A stretch of DNA of 64,000 bases from Flavobacterium cutihirudinis. Lineage in GTDB: Bacteria; Bacteroidota; Bacteroidia; Flavobacteriales; Flavobacteriaceae. The translations under genes were made by a program, and so were the position numbers. Within the stretch, counting starts at the first letter, position 1, and every line of letters starts with the position of its first letter. This document shows positions 52,333 through 62,000 of this stretch, one piece after another. The notes beneath the pieces were generated by a model. The model was not told the origin of the DNA and made no database searches. It saw only the letters and a program-made list of their open reading frames with translations. Location: assembly GCF_003385895.1 (NCBI RefSeq), contig NZ_QRDQ01000012.1:186001-250000 (forward strand), written 5' to 3'.

Positions 52333-53094
52333 CTACTTATCTTCAGATTCCTTTTTGGTTATAACGTAATAAACCGGAACACTCGGACTAAAATAAGAGG
52401 TTAGACTTTCAGATTCGATTTCTTCTTTTTCTTTAACTATAAAATTTCCATTTTCATCAAAATGTTTCATAAAAGCATCTTCCTCCGCATTAAAATCTGG
52501 TCTTTGCCAGTCATAGACAATTGGTTTTGCATATTCCGGAGCTTTATAAAACAAACTCAATACAAAACCCGTAATCAGACCGGCCAAATGACCTTCCCAA
52601 GAAATTGAAGCATCAACTTCAGGAAAAACATACCATATCATACCTCCATACAGTAAAATAACCGAAAGAGAAAGCGCAACTAAACGATAATAACGAGTTT
52701 GAATTCCCTTAAAGAAAATAAAACTAACTAAAACATAGATTAATCCACTTGCACCTATATGATAGTTTTCACGACCAATAATCCAGGTTAACAAACCAGA
52801 GAAAAGAATACCATAACCAATTACTCCAAAAGTTTGTTTTGGATAAAAAAACTGCAAAGCTGCCAGCAATACTAAAAGCGGTATAGAATTATTATATAAA
52901 TGTTCTAAATTCTCATGTATAAAAGAACTGAATAAAATCCCTTGTAGGCCCGAAAAATCTCTTGGATAAATTCCGTATTGATAAAAATCAAAATCAAACC
53001 GAATCTGAAACCAATAAATAACCCACAAAAAAAGAACAAAAAGCACCGGAAGCACTAATACTGCATTTGAAAACTTAAAGTTATTATCATTCAT
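52333..53094 (-). CDS. Rhomboid family intramembrane serine protease
   Basis: 253 residues with about six membrane helices. The catalytic serine is in GASG (S116) and the partner histidine in WEGHLAGLITG (H169), with the L1-loop HENLEHLYNN motif. It would cleave membrane proteins within the bilayer. A charged cytoplasmic C-terminal tail of about 65 residues follows the last helix. The expected WR in the L1 loop is not seen. Substrate unknown. Confidence 0.88.
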   Translation of the reverse strand: MNDNNFKFSNAVLVLPVLFVLFLWVIYWFQIRFDFDFYQYGIYPRDFSGLQGILFSSFIHENLEHLYNNSIPLLVLLAALQFFYPKQTFGVIGYGILFSGLLTWIIGRENYHIGASGLIYVLVSFIFFKGIQTRYYRLVALSLSVILLYGGMIWYVFPEVDASISWEGHLAGLITGFVLSLFYKAPEYAKPIVYDWQRPDFNAEEDAFMKHFDENGNFIVKEKEEIESESLTSYFSPSVPVYYVITKKESEDK

Positions 53095-53133
53095 CTTTCT
53101 GGAAATTTATACAATAATTATCAAAAAACTATC

Positions 53134-53141
53134 CAAATATA
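53134..53141 (-). promoter_or_regulatory. -7 element TATATTTG for the rhomboid gene
   Basis: A TAnnTTTG on the minus strand, about 39 nt from the ATG at 53094, in the divergent spacer shared with rarA. No clear -33 TTG. Confidence 0.4.
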
Positions 53142-53223
53142 ATTTACTGATAATTTGTCAGACTCATTAAGTAATTAACTTTTTAAACTATAAAATTAAA
53201 GCTTAAAATAGTAATTTTACAAA

Positions 53224-54501
53224 ATGGAAGCACCTTTAGCCGAGCGTATTCGCCCACAAAAATTAGAAGATTATATCAGTCAGAGTCATTTGGTTGGTCC
53301 AAATGGTTCTTTGACGCAACAGATTTCAAAAGGAATTATACCCTCTTTGATATTTTGGGGGCCACCTGGTACAGGCAAAACGACTTTGGCACAAATTATT
53401 GCACAGGAATCTAAAAGACCTTTTTATGTGCTGAGTGCCATCAATTCGGGTGTAAAAGATATTAGAGATGTTATCGAAAAAGCAAAACAAAGCGGCGGCT
53501 TATTTACTGCCAAAAACCCGATTTTGTTCATTGATGAGATTCATCGTTTCAGCAAATCACAGCAAGATTCTCTTTTAGCTGCGGTAGAAAAAGGCTGGAT
53601 TACACTTGTTGGCGCAACAACAGAGAATCCAAGTTTTGAAGTTATTCCTGCTCTCTTATCCCGTTGTCAGGTATATGTATTAAATGCTTTCACAAAAGAT
53701 GATCTCGAAGCATTATTACATCGAGCCATGAAAACGGATGTATATCTTTCAACTAAAAAAATCAATTTAAAAGAGACTGAAGCACTTCTGAGACTTTCAG
53801 GCGGCGATGGCCGAAAACTCCTTAATATTTTTGAACTCGTAATAAACGCATCTGCAGGTGACGAAATTACGATTACAAACAGTCGTGTTTTAGAACTTGT
53901 GCAACAGAATACCGTTTTGTATGACAAAACTGGCGAACAACACTACGATATTGTTTCGGCATTCATAAAATCAATCCGCGGAAGCGATCCTAACGGCGCT
54001 GTATATTGGCTGGCAAGAATGATCGAAGGCGGCGAAGATGTAAAATTTATTGCCCGAAGAATGCTCATTCTCTCCAGCGAGGATATTGGAAACGCAAATC
54101 CTACAGCATTTATAATGGCCAATAATACTTTTCAGGCTGTTACAACTATCGGTTATCCTGAAAGCAGAATAATATTAAGTCAATGTGCAATTTACTTAGC
54201 AACTTCTCCAAAAAGTAATGCTTCGTATATGGCGATTGGCAATGCACAACAACTGGTTAAACAAACAGGAGATTTACCGGTTCCAATTCATTTGCGAAAT
54301 GCACCGACAAAACTAATGAAAGAGCTAGGTTACGGTGATGACTATAAATATTCGCATGACTATGCTAATAACTTTGCCGAACAGGAATTTCTTCCGGATG
54401 CCATAATAGAAACGGTTCTTTACAATCCTGGAAGCAACTCTAGAGAGAATAGCAACCGCGAATTTCTAAAGAACCGTTGGAAGGATAAATACGGTTATTA
54501 A
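53224..54501 (+). CDS. rarA: Replication-associated recombination protein A (AAA+ clamp-loader-like ATPase)
   Basis: 425 residues. The AAA+ core has Walker A GPPGTGKTT (46-54), Walker B FIDEIHRF, and sensor GATTENPSFEV. The MgsA/RarA C-terminal oligomerisation domain follows (GSDPNGAVYWLARMIEGGED, RRMLILSSEDIGNANPTA, PVPIHLRNAPTKLMKELGYG). It acts at stalled replication forks. A near-consensus -7 (TAATTTTA, 53212-53219) lies only 4 nt from the ATG. Confidence 0.95.
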   Translation: MEAPLAERIRPQKLEDYISQSHLVGPNGSLTQQISKGIIPSLIFWGPPGTGKTTLAQIIAQESKRPFYVLSAINSGVKDIRDVIEKAKQSGGLFTAKNPILFIDEIHRFSKSQQDSLLAAVEKGWITLVGATTENPSFEVIPALLSRCQVYVLNAFTKDDLEALLHRAMKTDVYLSTKKINLKETEALLRLSGGDGRKLLNIFELVINASAGDEITITNSRVLELVQQNTVLYDKTGEQHYDIVSAFIKSIRGSDPNGAVYWLARMIEGGEDVKFIARRMLILSSEDIGNANPTAFIMANNTFQAVTTIGYPESRIILSQCAIYLATSPKSNASYMAIGNAQQLVKQTGDLPVPIHLRNAPTKLMKELGYGDDYKYSHDYANNFAEQEFLPDAIIETVLYNPGSNSRENSNREFLKNRWKDKYGY

Positions 54502-54516
54502 ACCCTATTTTTATTT

Positions 54517-55275
54517 TTAAAACTTAACTGAAATTTTTTCAGAAATCAATTTATCGTTTTGATAATACTCAAAAAACCATTGATTGTCTTTTGCATTTAA
54601 AGTTCCCTGAACTCCATCTTTAATAGCGATGAACGAATCAGGACGTGAAGTTTTCAACAACTTTATAACTACTTTAGGCGTTTTGTCAATTAATTGGTAG
54701 CCGTTTTCAGTTGGCTGTGCATATAAAAGATTTGGATCTGATGTATCGGCCACAGGAGCTGAAACCTGAGTTGCTGCAGGAACAACAGCAGCACTGACCG
54801 CAATTGGAGCCGCAGTAACCGGAGCCGATTTAGTTGCTGGCGCAACCGGATTTCCACTATATTTATAATGTAATGCATAAATAGATGTAAAAGCCGCATT
54901 TAAACTTTCTCTATAAGCAAGTTCAAAATCTTTTTCCTTGCTTCTACCCACTTCAGAAGTATAAATCACTTTTCCATAGCAATCCTTAAACTCAACAAAT
55001 AATTTGGTCACCAAAAAAGCATTGTCTTTTCGAACATCCATATATAAAAGCTGACAACGATCGCTAAACTCCGCAGGAATTTCTTCGTTTGCATAAAAGG
55101 CCTGAAAACCTGCTTTAAGTAAGTTTGACTTGCTTATAGTAGACATTCTATACTGATTTTCCGATTTAAGAAATTCATATTTTAGCGGAACTATGACTGC
55201 TTTGTAGTCATTTACATTTTGAGCAAATCCAATAACCGAAACAAGAAGCGCAACCAATAAAAGTTTAATTTTCAT
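54517..55275 (-). CDS. Hypothetical secreted protein with Ala/Pro linker
   Basis: 252 residues. It has a signal peptide (LLLVALLVSVIGFAQ), an N-terminal domain of about 125 residues (NDYKAVIVPLKYEFLKSENQ), a low-complexity Ala/Pro/Val linker (about 143-180), and a C-terminal strand-rich domain of 70 residues. The N-terminal half resembles lipoprotein-like domains common in Bacteroidota, but I cannot name the family. It is the last gene of the radC-HAD-hypothetical run, with a 3-bp spacer. Confidence 0.7.
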   Translation of the reverse strand: MKIKLLLVALLVSVIGFAQNVNDYKAVIVPLKYEFLKSENQYRMSTISKSNLLKAGFQAFYANEEIPAEFSDRCQLLYMDVRKDNAFLVTKLFVEFKDCYGKVIYTSEVGRSKEKDFELAYRESLNAAFTSIYALHYKYSGNPVAPATKSAPVTAAPIAVSAAVVPAATQVSAPVADTSDPNLLYAQPTENGYQLIDKTPKVVIKLLKTSRPDSFIAIKDGVQGTLNAKDNQWFFEYYQNDKLISEKISVKF

Positions 55276-55278
55276 CTT

Positions 55279-55965
55279 TTATAAATATTTTTTAAGTTCT
55301 AATAAATGTTTTATCTGTTTAATATTTTGAGAAACCTCTATATTTTTTTCATTAAAGAAAATAGCATCCAAACCAGCGTTTAAAGCGCCATTTACATCGG
55401 CATCCAAACAATCTCCAATCATGATGCTACTACTTTTTGAAGTTTGAGCCAAATTAACAGCATAATCAAAGATAATACTATTTGGTTTCTTCACACCGGC
55501 CAATTCCGAATTTGTAATTGTCTTAAAATAACCACCAAGTGAAGCATTATTAATTTTTTTATCCTGAACACTTGCAAAACCATTTGTTATAATATGAAGT
55601 CTGTACTTAGGTTTTAAATATTCAAGAACTTCAATCGCACCGTCAAAAAGATGATTATTATCTGTTAAAAATTCAATATAATCATTTGCAATATCATTAA
55701 TGCTTTCGTCTGAAATCTGATAATCTAAAGCATCAAAAGAAAATTTCAATCTATTGTAACGCAATTCAACATGAGTTATTTTATCTTCCTGATATAACTT
55801 CCAGCATTGCTGATTTATAGGCGCGTACTTCTCAATAAAATCAGGTGTTTTAATTTCGGGATATTTACTTTTAAAAATTCGATCAAACGCCATTTCAGAA
55901 TTTTTATCGAAATCCCAAAGTGTGTGATCTAAATCAAAAAAAACATCTGTAATAGTCGTATTCAT
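55279..55965 (-). CDS. HAD-superfamily nucleotidase, YjjG-like
   Basis: 228 residues. HAD motif I is FFDLDHTLWDF (D11, D13), motif II is HIITNGFASVQ, the lysine is in GVKKPNSIIF, and motif IV is MIGDCLDADVNGALNAG. The helical cap begins after the first motif (NSEMAFDRIF), as in YjjG-type noncanonical pyrimidine nucleotidases. It may clear damaged or noncanonical nucleotides, which would fit its place 3 bp after radC. Confidence 0.85.
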   Translation of the reverse strand: MNTTITDVFFDLDHTLWDFDKNSEMAFDRIFKSKYPEIKTPDFIEKYAPINQQCWKLYQEDKITHVELRYNRLKFSFDALDYQISDESINDIANDYIEFLTDNNHLFDGAIEVLEYLKPKYRLHIITNGFASVQDKKINNASLGGYFKTITNSELAGVKKPNSIIFDYAVNLAQTSKSSSIMIGDCLDADVNGALNAGLDAIFFNEKNIEVSQNIKQIKHLLELKKYL

Positions 55966-55968
55966 AAT

Positions 55969-56658
55969 CTAAAAAATTCCTTCATCTACAAAACTATAAT
56001 ATTTTGATTCAGTAATGATCAAATGATCCAAAATTTTAACATCTAAACTTTCACCTGCAAGCTTAATCTTTTGCGTCAACAGCTTGTCTGCTTCACTGGG
56101 TTGCAAATTGCCTGACGGATGATTATGACATAAAATCAGACTAGTAGCCCCCATTTCCAAAGCTAATTTAAAAACTAACCTTACGTCAACTATGGTTCCC
56201 GTAATTCCGCCTTTACTCAACTGTGTTTTCGAAAGTACTTTATTAGAATTATTCAGAAAAAGCACCCAAAACTCTTCGTGAACCAATTCACCTATTATGG
56301 GCTGCATAATCTCAAAAACCAGTTTACTCGATGTAACTTTGACCAACTCTACAGCTTCTTCTGCTCTTCGGCGACGACCCAATTCTAAAGCCGCAATTAT
56401 TGAAATCGCTTTGGCCTCGCCTATTCCTTTAAAATTCATTAACTGCGCAATTGACATCTTTCCGAGTGCGTTCAAATTATCAGCACTCGCCAGGATTCTT
56501 TTGCTTAACTCTACTGCCGATTCATTTCGACTTCCGGAACCAATCAAAATCGCTACTAATTCCGCATCACTTAAAGCGTTTTTTCCTTTCAACATTAATT
56601 TTTCGCGGGGCCTGTCATCTTCTGACCAATTTGAAATTGGGAAATGAGATTTTTCCAT
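55969..56658 (-). CDS. radC: RadC family JAMM/MPN protein
   Basis: 229 residues. An N-terminal UPF0758 helix-hairpin-helix region (DAELVAILIGSGSRNESAVE, MNFKGIGEAKAISIIAALEL) precedes a JAMM metalloprotease-like domain with H-N-H in CHNHPSGNLQPSEAD (around residues 176-190). The old repair role of RadC is not supported and the cellular function is unknown. It starts a three-gene run. Confidence 0.92.
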   Translation of the reverse strand: MEKSHFPISNWSEDDRPREKLMLKGKNALSDAELVAILIGSGSRNESAVELSKRILASADNLNALGKMSIAQLMNFKGIGEAKAISIIAALELGRRRRAEEAVELVKVTSSKLVFEIMQPIIGELVHEEFWVLFLNNSNKVLSKTQLSKGGITGTIVDVRLVFKLALEMGATSLILCHNHPSGNLQPSEADKLLTQKIKLAGESLDVKILDHLIITESKYYSFVDEGIF

Positions 56659-56766
56659 AAACTAAATGATTTTCTAAAAAGCGAATATATCAAAAAAGAA
56701 AGAAAAATCTGTCATTAAGTTTTAATTAGAAATTAAATAATGAAAAAAATCTAAACCAAAAAAAAG

Positions 56767-56789
56767 CCGATTGTCTATAACAATCGGCA
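56767..56789 (-). terminator. Terminator downstream of mpl
   Basis: A 9-bp perfect stem (GCCGATTGT / ACAATCGGC) with a 5-nt loop, 31 bp after the mpl stop, followed on the minus strand by nine T. Confidence 0.85.
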
Positions 56790-56819
56790 TATTATCTCAT
56801 TGACTAATTGCCACATTTT

Positions 56820-58175
56820 CTAATTAATCAGATCTTTTACTTCATCAAAATTTAATCCTCCGTAATTTCCTGAGCTCATTAATAAAAGTGCCGAATTATC
56901 TAAATTCAAATTAAACAAATACTCTTTGAATTCAGCTGGATTCGTATAAATTATAAGATCTTCACGATTAAACGCTTTTGCAATCTGCTCGTAAGTCACT
57001 TCTTCCAACTGTTTAATTTTTACTGCATCCGGAGAATAGAAAACTACTGCAACATCAGCATATTCTAAGGCGCCTTCATATTCTTTCAAAAATTCGGCAT
57101 TTAAACTGCTATACGTGTGAAGCTCTAAACATGCTACCAAAGTCCTGTTCGGATATTGTTCTTTTACCGCTTTTGTCGTTGCGGCAACTTTACTTGGCGA
57201 ATGCGCAAAATCTTTATAAGCGACTCTGCCTTTACCTTCTGCAATTTTTTCCAAACGTTTTGAAGCACCTTTAAAGCTCGCTATAGCTTCATAAAAGTCG
57301 GCTTCATCAACACCCATATTTTGGCAAATCCATTTAGCTCCAGCTAGATTATTTAAGTTATGCGCTCCAAAAACTTCAATTGGCATATCACCTTCCGGAG
57401 TTTTTAATAAAGTTACACCGTCACTTACAGTATATTCAGGAGTATGATACGCTAATTTACGAATTGGATTCGTCGCTGCTTCTGCAACACGTTTTACTTC
57501 AGGATCATTTTCGTTGTAAACCAAAATTCCACCGTTCGTAATTTTCTCAATAAAAATTTCAAATTGCTCTACGTAATTTTCATACGTTGGAAAAACATTA
57601 ATATGATCCCATGCAATTCCTGAAATCAAAGCAATGTTTGGCTGATATAAATGAAATTTCGGACGTCTGTCTATTGGAGAAGACAAATATTCATCACCTT
57701 CCAAAACCATAAAATCGTTTTCTTCTGTAAGATGCACCATTGTATCGAAACCTTCTAATTGAGCTCCAACCATATAATCAACAGCAATATTATGATAATG
57801 CATTACATGCAAAATCATCGAAGTAATCGTAGTTTTTCCGTGTGAACCACCAATTACAACACGCGTTTTATTTTTTGATTGTTCATATAAAAACTCAGGA
57901 TATGAGTAAATTTTCAATCCTAATTCCTGAGCTTTCAATAATTCCGGATTATCCGCTTTGGCGTGCATTCCTAAAATGATTGCATCAATATCGGCAGTAA
58001 TTTTCTCTGGAAACCAGCCTAATTCAGCGGGAAGAATTCCCTTTTTTTCTAATCTTGATTTTGATGGCTCAAAAATAGCATCGTCGCTTCCTGTAACCTG
58101 ATATCCTTTATTATGTAATGCTAAAGCTAAATTATGCATAGCGCTCCCGCCTATTGCGATGAAATGTGTTTTCAT
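56820..58175 (-). CDS. mpl: Mur ligase family protein, Mpl-like (UDP-MurNAc:tripeptide ligase)
   Basis: 451 residues. It opens with THFIAIGGSAMHNLALALHN, the Rossmann start of MurC/Mpl. The ATP loop is GGSHGKTTITSMI (about 109-121), followed by FMVLEGDEYLSSPIDRRPKF and KDFAHSPSKVAATTKAV. These match Mpl, which attaches recycled L-Ala-gamma-D-Glu-mDap to UDP-MurNAc in cell-wall recycling, better than biosynthetic MurC. It stands outside any mur cluster, as Mpl does. MurC identity is the main alternative but less likely. Confidence 0.88.
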   Translation of the reverse strand: MKTHFIAIGGSAMHNLALALHNKGYQVTGSDDAIFEPSKSRLEKKGILPAELGWFPEKITADIDAIILGMHAKADNPELLKAQELGLKIYSYPEFLYEQSKNKTRVVIGGSHGKTTITSMILHVMHYHNIAVDYMVGAQLEGFDTMVHLTEENDFMVLEGDEYLSSPIDRRPKFHLYQPNIALISGIAWDHINVFPTYENYVEQFEIFIEKITNGGILVYNENDPEVKRVAEAATNPIRKLAYHTPEYTVSDGVTLLKTPEGDMPIEVFGAHNLNNLAGAKWICQNMGVDEADFYEAIASFKGASKRLEKIAEGKGRVAYKDFAHSPSKVAATTKAVKEQYPNRTLVACLELHTYSSLNAEFLKEYEGALEYADVAVVFYSPDAVKIKQLEEVTYEQIAKAFNREDLIIYTNPAEFKEYLFNLNLDNSALLLMSSGNYGGLNFDEVKDLIN

Positions 58176-58199
58176 TTAAATTCCAATTTTTAATTGCTT

Positions 58200-58215
58200 C
58201 GTCAGTTCGCTGACG
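58200..58215. repeat. Small hairpin CGTCAG-TTCG-CTGACG
   Basis: A 6-bp perfect inverted repeat closing a TTCG tetraloop on the plus strand, in the spacer between mpl and the TPR gene. No U-tract. It may be a short dispersed palindrome or an RNA-stability hairpin; only one copy is seen in this window. Confidence 0.35.
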
Positions 58216-58266
58216 CTCGTTTCCCAATTCTAAAAATTATCCCAGAATCCAGGTTTGATATTTTAA

Positions 58267-58956
58267 TTATTTTGAGTCAAATTTTCGTTTCAGTTCTTGA
58301 GCTTTCCTAGGCTCTTTTAATTTGTTCAAATATAAATTATATAATTTTTGAAATGTAACTTTTGAATTGCCAATTTCATGTGCTTTCATATAATTTTTTT
58401 CTGCCGATGCATATCTCTTAAAATACTCGTCTATTCGCCCTCTTGATAAATAACCGTCTACAGGTGAAAACTGAGCCAACTCATTTGAATATGAAAATGC
58501 TTTCGATTCACTTCCGCCTAAAATCCCGGGCAATTGCAAATATATTTCAATTAAAGCCCATCTAGCCTGAACATGTTTTGGATTGAGTTCTATTGCTTTT
58601 TCAAAGGCTTCTTTCATATCGCCAACCATTCCGAAAGCTTTAAGTTTATTTACTTCAGTCGCTCTCATCGCCAGACAGCCTCCGTATTTAAAAAAATAAT
58701 CTGCTTCAGCAGGTTTTAATTCTTTAAGCTTCTTGAAATATTCAGCTCCTGTCACCCACTCTTTCTTATGAGCTGCAATTTCTCCTAAGTATTCCAGTGT
58801 TTTGATATCTAAAGGTTTTTGCTTTAAAATTCCCTCAAGAATAGGTTGGGCTTCATCGTATTTTTTAGCACGAAACAACTTTTCTGCTTTATCAAAATTA
58901 GATTGTGACCAAATGCAAATTGGAACAAATAAGAAAAAGAGTAGCAGTTTTTTCAT
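58267..58956 (-). CDS. Tetratricopeptide repeat protein, secreted
   Basis: 229 residues from the ATG at 58956. A longer start at 58962 is only a TTG. A signal peptide (KLLLFFLFVPICIWSQ) is followed by about four TPR-like helix pairs (AEKLFRAKKYDEAQPILEGI, IKTLEYLGEIAAHKKEWVTG, FEKAIELNPKHVQARWALIE, ASAEKNYMKAHEIGNSKVTF). It probably serves as a periplasmic scaffold; partner unknown. The -7 element lies only 3 nt upstream of this ATG. Confidence 0.8.
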   Translation of the reverse strand: MKKLLLFFLFVPICIWSQSNFDKAEKLFRAKKYDEAQPILEGILKQKPLDIKTLEYLGEIAAHKKEWVTGAEYFKKLKELKPAEADYFFKYGGCLAMRATEVNKLKAFGMVGDMKEAFEKAIELNPKHVQARWALIEIYLQLPGILGGSESKAFSYSNELAQFSPVDGYLSRGRIDEYFKRYASAEKNYMKAHEIGNSKVTFQKLYNLYLNKLKEPRKAQELKRKFDSK

Positions 58957-58959
58957 ATC

Positions 58960-58967
58960 CAAAAATA
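58960..58967 (-). promoter_or_regulatory. -7 element TATTTTTG next to the TPR gene start
   Basis: A TAnnTTTG on the minus strand that ends 3 nt before the ATG at 58956, again suggesting a leaderless or nearly leaderless mRNA. No clear -33. Confidence 0.4.
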
Positions 58968-59087
58968 ACGAAATATCGAATTCGAAAATTTCTATTGAAG
59001 ATAAATTAGTAATTTGTACGAAAAATTTTCAAACACGATTCCAACCTTTTTAGATAAATAGGACTCTATAAATAAAAAAACAATTTT

Positions 59088-62000
59088 ATGAAAAATATAT
59101 TATTTGTATTCTTATTGATTTCCACAGCCGTTTTTAGTCAACAAAATGCTAAAAAATGGGAAAAAGTGAGAGCTTTTGAAAACGAGGGAAAAATAAAATC
59201 TGCAAATGAAATTGTAACGAAAATTTATAAAAGATCAGTTGCCAGAAAAGATGAAGTACAAATGATAAAATGCTTTTTTTATCAATCGAAATATTCACAG
59301 GTTCTTGATGAAAATTCGAAAACTAAAATTGTAGACAATTTAAAAACCGACATTAGTCGCGTATCTATTCCTTCCAAAGCTATTCTGAATTTAATTTATG
59401 CAAAATATCTAAAAGATCATTCCAACTATTATGATGATGTCTATGCCATTGTAGATAGCGCCGCCGTAATGATAGATAGTGCTGCTGCAACGATTGATAC
59501 CGCAGCTGTTAGCGGGATTAAAGTTGAAGAAGTTGATTCTGTAGAAGTTCCGCATTCAGATTATATTCCTCAGGAAATTACAACTGAAGATGATGTCATT
59601 GCTACTTTCAATAAAACATTAGAAAATGAAGCAATATTAAAAGCCACACCACTAATCAAATATAAAGACATTTTTGATTATCCGGATTTAGAAAAGTTTA
59701 AACAAGAAAATTTATGGAATTATTTACTAAAAGAAAACATAACTTTTTTTACAGAAAAAATTGAATCCTGGAAAATCCGAAATAGTGATTTTTCAATTTA
59801 CAAAGACCAGATTTTAGGGAATTCAAATGCATTTTTAAAACTAAATCTTGACTTTCTACAAGAGCCAAATGCTAAAAAAGTTTTGGCACTTTATCAAAAA
59901 TTAGAATCGGATGATCCATCACTAAAAAACCAATTGGAACGTGCAAAGTTTTGTCAACAGTATTTATTAAAATCGAATGAAGATTTTAGTGTTTTTTTAA
60001 ATAAAATAGAAAAAGAAACTCAAGACAAAAATCTTATTCAAAATATAAAATTAGAACAAGCACAAATTCTATTAGACGAAGCTTCAAAAGAATTACATCC
60101 GAGTAATAATATTAAAGCATTAGAAGTATTAAATGAAGTTATTAAAATTAATGAAAACTCAAACTTCGCAAAACAGGCAGTGTCTAAGAAATACGATATT
60201 TTATCAAAATTTTTAGCTATTCAGTTTCAGAAAAACAGTTATGAAAATGAAAACACAAGAGCTTTTATTAATTATAAAAATGTCAAAAAATTTAAGATTT
60301 CATTTTACAAAATTGATCTTTTGAAAGTTGGCAAGTTTAGTAGATTGTATGAAGTTAATCGAGATTCTTTAGCTAATTCGATAGTAAAAAATCAAAATAT
60401 AATAAAGACCGAAAATTATAATCTGATTGATAAAGAAAATTATTTCACTTATTCAACAGAAGTATTATTACCAAAATTACCGGTAGGAAACTATTTAGCT
60501 TATTTTGAAAGCGATTCAGATTCAAAAGATCAGAAATCATCTGGTTTTGAAGTTCTAACGATTTCTAATATTTCAGTTCTTGCCTCTAAAAAAGAGAGAA
60601 CCGAAAACTATCAGGTTTTAGATCGAAAAACCGGAAAACCGCTAAAAGATGTTACAGTGGAATTTGAAGAAAAAAATGCAAAAACAAATTTAGACGGAAT
60701 CGCAACATTCAATTCGGAAACCAACGAGTACGATTATAATTACAGACAAAAACCCATTAAACTTACACAAACCGGAGATAGTATTTTAGTGCACAAAAAC
60801 TATCTCCCATATAAGGAGGATTACAAATTATCTGAAAACAACAGAATGAAAGGAAAAATTGAATTCTATCTGGATCGTGCCATTTATAGACCTGGTCAAA
60901 CTGTTTTTTATAAAGGAATTGCCATTCAAAAAAGCAATAATAAAACAAGTATTACTGCCAATGCAACCTTCAAAATTAATGTCAGTGATGGAAATGGTCA
61001 ATCTATTAAAGAATTTGAAGTAACAACAAATGAATATGGTTCTTTTTTTGGTGAATTTACAATACCAAAAACAGGTATAACCGGTAGCTACCTTATTAGT
61101 GCACAAAAACCAGAAAATCTATCAAATACAGGTCAGACTTATTGGGACAAAGTGTCCATAAATTACAGCAATGCCACGATGTATTTTCGTGTTGAAGAAT
61201 ATAAGCGTCCAAAATTTGAAGTAACTTTTGATGCTAAAAAAGAAAGTTTCCAACTTAATCAGCCTGTTAAAATAAAAGGTAGTGCAAAAGCTTTCGCTGG
61301 AAGCAATATATCAGATGCTACTGTAAAATATACCGTAACCAGATATACTACGTATTTGAGAAATTATTATGGGCGCGAGGAAAACGAAACTTTAGCAGTT
61401 GGAGAAACAAAAACGGATAATTCTGGGAAATTTGTTATCGATTTTACCGCCATACCTCCTAAAAACAATTCGAAAGAGAATCTACCTATTTTTAATTACG
61501 AAATTTCAGCGGCTGTTACCGATATAAATGGCGAAACACATTCTGCCCTAACAAATGTAAAAATTGGTTATCATGATTTGATCTTAAGTGCTCAAATCGC
61601 CAATACGATTGAAACCAAAAATAATAACGAAGTTGCCTTAACTAGTACTAATTTAAATGGAGAATTTCTGGCAGTTAAAGGCGAGATAAAATTGTATTAT
61701 CTAAATCCGCTTTCTAGCAAATTCAAAACAAGAAAATTTCTAAAACCTGAAATCGAAACAATTTCTCCCGAAGATTTTGACAAATTATTTCCGTATGAAA
61801 TTTCAGAAAATGAAGCCAACAAAAATTCTTCAGAAACTTTATTATTCTCAAAAAATATCGATACTCAAAAAGACAAAAAAGTACTACTGGATTTTATTTC
61901 GAATTATAAATCCGGTAATTATAAAATTGTGTTTTCAGCGAAAGATACCTTTGGCAACCCGATTGAAACTACCTCTAACTTCATAATCAAACAAAGCAAA

